Positions 59,731-64,000 of a stretch of DNA of 64,000 bases are shown piece by piece; within the stretch, counting starts at the first letter, position 1; every line of letters begins with the position of its first letter. Under the pieces are notes generated by a model. The model saw only the letters and a program-made list of their open reading frames with translations. It was not told where the DNA came from and made no database searches. Made by a program: the position numbers and the translations under genes. This DNA comes from Marsupella aquatica (Eukaryota; Marchantiophyta), in assembly GCA_973895155.1 (NCBI GenBank), contig OZ316893.1, positions 25,916,001 through 25,980,000 on the forward strand, given 5' to 3'.

Positions 59731-61500
59731 TAATAGTGTAATATTGAGACCCATACTCCACAATATTGAAACCCCCTTACTGTTACATTATCGCTCATGA
59801 TAGCTCCGTCACTTCCCGGCAAAAGGTCTTGCTCGTGAAATTCGATGGTCCAGCTCGGATTAGGTACACGATCGTTCATGAGAGCTCCGTCACAGACATG
59901 CTTCCCGATGGGGAACTCTACCGCCTTGCTCTGGTAACGCTAAGGTCCAGCTCGGATTTGGTCAGCCGTCCTTATCCTTATCCCTTATCCGCTGGAGTGC
60001 TGCACCACCCTCGTACATAGTACTCTTGTAGTAGGTACTGTACCCCAAGGCACTGATCCTAATCGGGTACGCATTATCATTATTCGGGATTTTGCCACGT
60101 TGGGACTAGTTTAATCCGTTCCGTCCATTCAACAAATCGAGGGCTCACAGCAACAGATTCGTCTAACGGATTCCCTCGGAAGAGTCGCACGCTCCGCTAG
60201 TGAAGGATCAACAGGGCTTAATTAATCACGAAACAAGTTTTGGCGAGTGCGTAAGTATTTCCTACAGGTAGAAATTGATAATGTGGTCGATGCAACGCAT
60301 GGACAGTGCAGATTGAAAGGATCGGTCAGTATACGCTGTTTATTGGAATGATTAATTACTCGATATTTTGGCGGGGGTACTGTACCGGACAGCCTCACGA
60401 CAAGCCACTGATTTCGCCCGTGCGTCACCTTGACACCCTCGGGACAGTGTAACATGGAAAACGACAAGCAGACCTTGACACCCTCATGGCACTCTGCAAC
60501 AACGAATACGACAAGCACACCTCCCGCGTTGAACTGGGGTACAACGAGGATGCCCTCAGGTTTAGTTTGAGGACCTGTGGTCCCGGTCCCATGGAGGTAA
60601 CTGCTAACGCTAAGGGTTTGGGTGGCTGTGTTTGAGTCATATAATATATCAGTATTTTCGAGTCATATAATATATGAGGTTTTTACTAAGCTACCCAATT
60701 GCTCATGTTGGTTTGTAGATTCCATGCAACCTCACAGTCAAGACATAGGACAAATGTTGAACGCTTTAATTAAGCATTCACTTATCGTTCATGTGTTGCA
60801 ATTGACATGCTTGTTTACGAGATCCAAAGTCAATTATTAAGGCCTTCAATAAAAGTCTGGCAAAGACAAAAGCCTGTTGATGTGAAACAATTGAAGTGCT
60901 GGTTCGAAAGGTCTCAATTCGAAATATGTCAACAGCAAAAGCCTGGTTGTGGCTCACTAAAGCTTCCTAGCAAGTGGAAATCCACAGCACGTCAACTGGA
61001 AATATTGAATTCCAAGTCCAATACCTTTGATACTGAAGGTACCACTTAGCAGGGACAAGAAGCTCAACCACAGACGATGGAGTGCTTTGAGTCCATTTTT
61101 TTAAGGGAATGATAAGAGCTATATATATTGAAGTTCCTACTGTGTTGGCAAAAGTCTGTGTAACTCCGGGTTCAAATCGTGCTAGTGGTCAAGTAACACA
61201 TATCAATATGGCTTCCAGTTGCAGCAGACCAAAAGAAGCGATACAACACAAGATCACTGCTTCCCAATGCGAACTAAAAAGCCTTTTGAGAGTTATCAAA
61301 ATTGTGTCAAGACTATTGTTGAACATTCTTGTCTACTACGTCCACTTTTTGGTTGGTAGAAGACAGTAACGATTCAACATCGAGCCACGATGGCATAAGT
61401 CTTAAGGTTTAAAAGCAACGGACAATTAAAAACCAATTTTGCCAGTCAACTGTACACGCTTCCATGAATGTAATAAAAAAAACCACTTGATGTTCTCCCC
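59731..61500. other. Intergenic DNA without supported genes
   Basis: The stretch 59790-60620 is richer in CpG than its surroundings, with a short repeat (GATAGCTCCGTCAC / GAGAGCTCCGTCAC and GGTCCAGCTCGGATT, each twice, 59800-59965). GAGTCATATAATATAT is doubled at 60635-60676. AGTGCTGGTTCGAAAGG-type short repeats (CAGCAAAAGCCTG) are near 60870-60950. No protein family is recognised. Confidence 0.45.
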
Positions 61501-61534
61501 TGCATAATCACACATCAAAATGTGGCTGCATTTA

Positions 61535-61740
61535 TTGATTGAAAGAAAAAAACTAGGGTTATCACGATATGCAGGGGTATTGTATATAGTATATATACCG
61601 TGTGGTTGCATTTATTGATTGAAAGAAAAAAAACTAGGGTTATCACGGTATGCAGGGGTATCATATATAGTATATGCCTGATTGAAAGAAAAAAACTAGG
61701 GTTATCACGACATGCAAGGGTGTCGTATATAATATATGCC
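61535..61740. repeat. Three-copy ~70-bp tandem
   Basis: GATTGAAAGAAAAAAACTAG followed by GGTTATCACGRYATGCARGG and a GTATATARTATAT tail occurs three times (about 61537, 61617 and 61680). A TTTTGATGTGCAG follows the last copy, recalling the ATTTTGATGTGC motif of the inverted-repeat element at 44392-44605. Confidence 0.88.
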
Positions 61741-61756
61741 ATATTTTGATGTGCAG

Positions 61757-61856
61757 GTACTGAGACTGATGTTCTTCTATCTCCAAATCATGCGAATAAC
61801 TTGGATTTATACTTGGCACCTTTGGTCGAGGATTTCTATAATTATAACTCGGATGC
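61757..61856 (+). pseudogene. Possible relic of a CACTA (TNP2-type) transposase
   Basis: The frame reads DVLLSPNHANNLDLYLAPL then VEDFYNYNSDA before a stop. NNLDLYLAPLVEDF resembles the NIDVYLRPLVDEL segment of plant TNP2 transposases. Further frames down to about 62110 (DLPVQPLVLHQEYAGG, RLNWGSFGSGHFR) and 62457-62590 (SDYLPINDIGLP, VVDIYLESTGW) look protein-like but in different frames and unrecognised. The call is weak: the match is short and from memory of the family pattern. Confidence 0.28.
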
Positions 61857-63043
61857 TTAAAACACCGACAATTTACATCATAACTTCGACTGGTAGGACA
61901 ATGCACGTGTACTTCATATGCTTGATTATGCACAACGTAGTTTGTTATATTAAATATTATATTATTTCTCTTATTCAGTACTCGATTCCTGGAGATTTGC
62001 CAGTTCAACCTCTGGTTCTGCATCAAGAGTACGCAGGTGGAAAGCATGTGCCTGGCAAGCTCTTGAACATTGGGCGTCTAAACTGGGGATCCTTCGGTTC
62101 TGGACATTTTCGTTGAGGCTGATGTGCAGCCGGCAATGTATCGTGAGACACTAGTTGTCGTCGACAGGCTTGTTTATATCCATCCATCACGCATATAAGA
62201 ATGCAGCACATGGTAATGTTGGTGCTCATTTGTCCCTTGGTAATATGCCAGTGCTATCAGTTCACATTCTATTTGCCACAAGACAAAATTGCTACAGAGG
62301 TTTACCGGTACAATTTGTGGATGCATGGGATAGATGCCCAAAACTTCTATGGAGGACATGTTCTGATCTGGAGAGTAGAAATATATGTTATACTTTGTCG
62401 GGCCAAAAAGTTATGCTTGGCCATAGCCTAATATAAGGGCTGGTGAGTACTACCCTGCAGAACGAAGGAAGTGATTATTTGCCCATAAATGACATCGGAT
62501 TGCCAATCAAATGCTCTCAGGTGCTGAAAAGAGAGGTCGTTGATATTTATCTGGAGAGCACTGGGTGGTCAGGTGACTTTGCAAGATTTTAAAGCCAACG
62601 AGAAGGATATGAAATATGAAATCTCCTCCAGACATGGTCAAGCAGACTCCAAGTTTTTCTGAAGTCGGAGATCATAATTGCTGTACCCAAGGAGAAAAGA
62701 CAAGATCAAACAACGTTGGACACCTTGATGCTAAACCTGCCGAATTTCTGCCTGACAAATTTGGACAAAATCGAGTTCACGCCTCGTTCAACGAGAAGTC
62801 CAAATCGTCACGGGACGGAAAAACCTTTTGTCTTCGTCGTCATATGTCCCTGTGTTCGTGGAACTAGCTACCTACTTCTCCTCCCTCAAGCTTTGCACTG
62901 TCCATCAGGCTTCTGAAACGACTCGGATGCGGTTCTCACACAGCTTCGTTTTTGAAACACAGATTGAGACGAAATAATGCAAACAGAGAGATTATTGGGA
63001 GTAATCACCGATATTGGATGCGACACGTACTTAGGTGGAGTCC

Positions 63044-63898
63044 TCATATAAACTGCCGAAGGAATTCAGCTGCCACCAGGCGACCCCTTGTGTTCACAGA
63101 CAACTTTAGCTCACTGATTTCTTTATCAATATCCTGCAAAGAGTTGTCACGACTTCAGTCACAAGCAAAAGCGAGTTGTTAAAAGCAGGCAATTCTCTTC
63201 CAGTTTGTTCATAGCTGAGAACCTACAGGTTGGAAAGTGACATACATTCATTAATGAATAGTCTCCTTCGTTATTGAAGCTATTCGCGTATAGAAATTGG
63301 GTCAAGATACCCGGCCAAGCTGTCTCCGTGATCATACTATTAACAATAAGCATAGCATCACTGCAGTTTATACTCAATTTGTTGATATTGTGGGTATTAG
63401 TGATTTGTAAGATCGGAGATTAGCAAATGATAACTCCACGATAGACCTAGAATCCTTCCAAGATTTCATAATAATGTAATGGTACAAACCTCCATAAATG
63501 AGATGATAAAATCGATCAACTTACGTTTGAACATCGTCTCGCAGTGGAAATTTGTGACCAGAAAGCTTATGTCGTATCCCTGCAGACGTTTCCAATGATG
63601 TGCAGAATATGTCAAAAACTATCAACATCCAGCCAAAAGATTAATATCAAAAGGCACGTCGAAATTAAGGGGTCGTAAATATTTTTATGTGGAACAAGAA
63701 CTGGCCAAATTCCAAAAGCTAATAATCACATCTCCACATAGATGAGCTAATACATCCACCAAACATAATATAATAAAAATTTACGGTATCATCAATTGTT
63801 ACCCACGGGTTTCCGTCGTAATAAGCCTCAGCCCGCATGGACAAAAATCGCAAAAACTTCTTAGCCAAGATGTTCTCGAGTTCATCAGCTTGTTTTAC
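63044..63898 (-). CDS. ARPC4: Arp2/3 complex subunit 4, ARPC4 (5' part beyond the window)
   Basis: ARPC4 is the core subunit that, with ARPC2, holds together the Arp2/3 complex nucleating branched actin. Three exons on the minus strand fit: 63898-63803, 63579-63490 and 63133-63044 (phase 0 joins, 71 codons plus TGA). They encode [19 protein letters not shown] then [20 protein letters not shown] then [13 protein letters not shown], and [20 protein letters not shown] ending EFLRQFI. The oddity is at the end of the first of these exons. The family has FQVLRRKPVQ between RAEA and GYD, whereas the frame here reads YYDGNPW. The DNA still contains codons for LRRKPV in another frame, as if about 7 nt were lost and the donor position then restored phase. 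No earlier exon is visible up to 64000. Identity is firm; the indel could be real or a sequence error. Confidence 0.94.
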
Positions 63899-64000
63899 CT
63901 GCAGACCATGAACAATGTCAGCAACAACACTAGTCTGCTTACATAAAGTGCGTACTTAGGTCTGTTCCATGAAATTGACCCTAGCATCACAACATCAACA

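Noticed and set aside
61155-61185. GGTTCAAATC as a tRNA box B
   Set aside because: No box A at the right distance upstream and no acceptor stem.

Overview
The window looks like nuclear DNA of a land plant, probably a non-seed lineage such as a bryophyte, although the species cannot be fixed from sequence alone. The evidence is a set of GT-AG spliced genes of plant type, short telomere-like TTTAGGG motifs, a plant-only OXIDATIVE STRESS 3-like gene, a plant-type Rab geranylgeranyl transferase alpha subunit with C-terminal leucine-rich repeats, and abundant plant-style transposons. There is no bacterial or organellar gene organisation.

I can support five protein-coding genes, each reconstructed by joining exons at GT/AG sites. 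They are: the 3' part of SWC5/BCNT-CFDP1 (30-1939, +), a chromatin remodelling subunit; a complete RabGGTase alpha subunit (13856-17330, +, 8 exons, 703 aa); an OXS3-like nuclear stress protein (33509-35254, +, 2 exons, 374 aa) behind a very long low-complexity leader; a complete myo-inositol oxygenase, MIOX (51052-56081, -, 10 exons, 326 aa, all iron ligands present); and the 3' part of the actin-nucleating subunit ARPC4 (63044-63898, -), cut by the right edge. They are unrelated housekeeping or stress genes, each with its own transcription unit; nothing suggests an operon or cluster.

The rest is repeat-rich intergenic DNA. From 4.7 to 12.3 kb there is a nested structure: two ~1.5 kb direct repeats (4737-10144 and 10813-12295). 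The first was entered by a 3.6 kb LTR retrotransposon with no large ORF (156-bp LTRs differing at one base, CTTTG target duplication, polypurine tract) and by a 287-bp terminal-inverted-repeat element with an 8-bp target duplication. Between the two repeats lies a frameshifted cysteine-rich ORF.

Elsewhere there is a tRNA-type SINE family (three copies, one with poly(A) and a perfect 9-bp target duplication), two MITEs with 3-bp TAA/TTA duplications (Harbinger/Tourist-like), a short inverted-repeat element, a faint CACTA-transposase-like relic, a ~1.2 kb tandem array with a hairpin in nearly every unit (48930-50145), an ~82-bp x4 array (47418-47742), and many local two- or three-copy tandem duplications. 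CpG-rich blocks at about 25.6-28.1 and 28.9-29.95 kb contrast with their surroundings and hold no convincing gene.

The observations I would look at first are the apparently compensated frameshift in the conserved core of ARPC4, the hairpin-studded non-coding interior of the young LTR element, and the two direct repeats that share identical CTTGTTG borders. I did not find a clear new defence or biosynthetic system.
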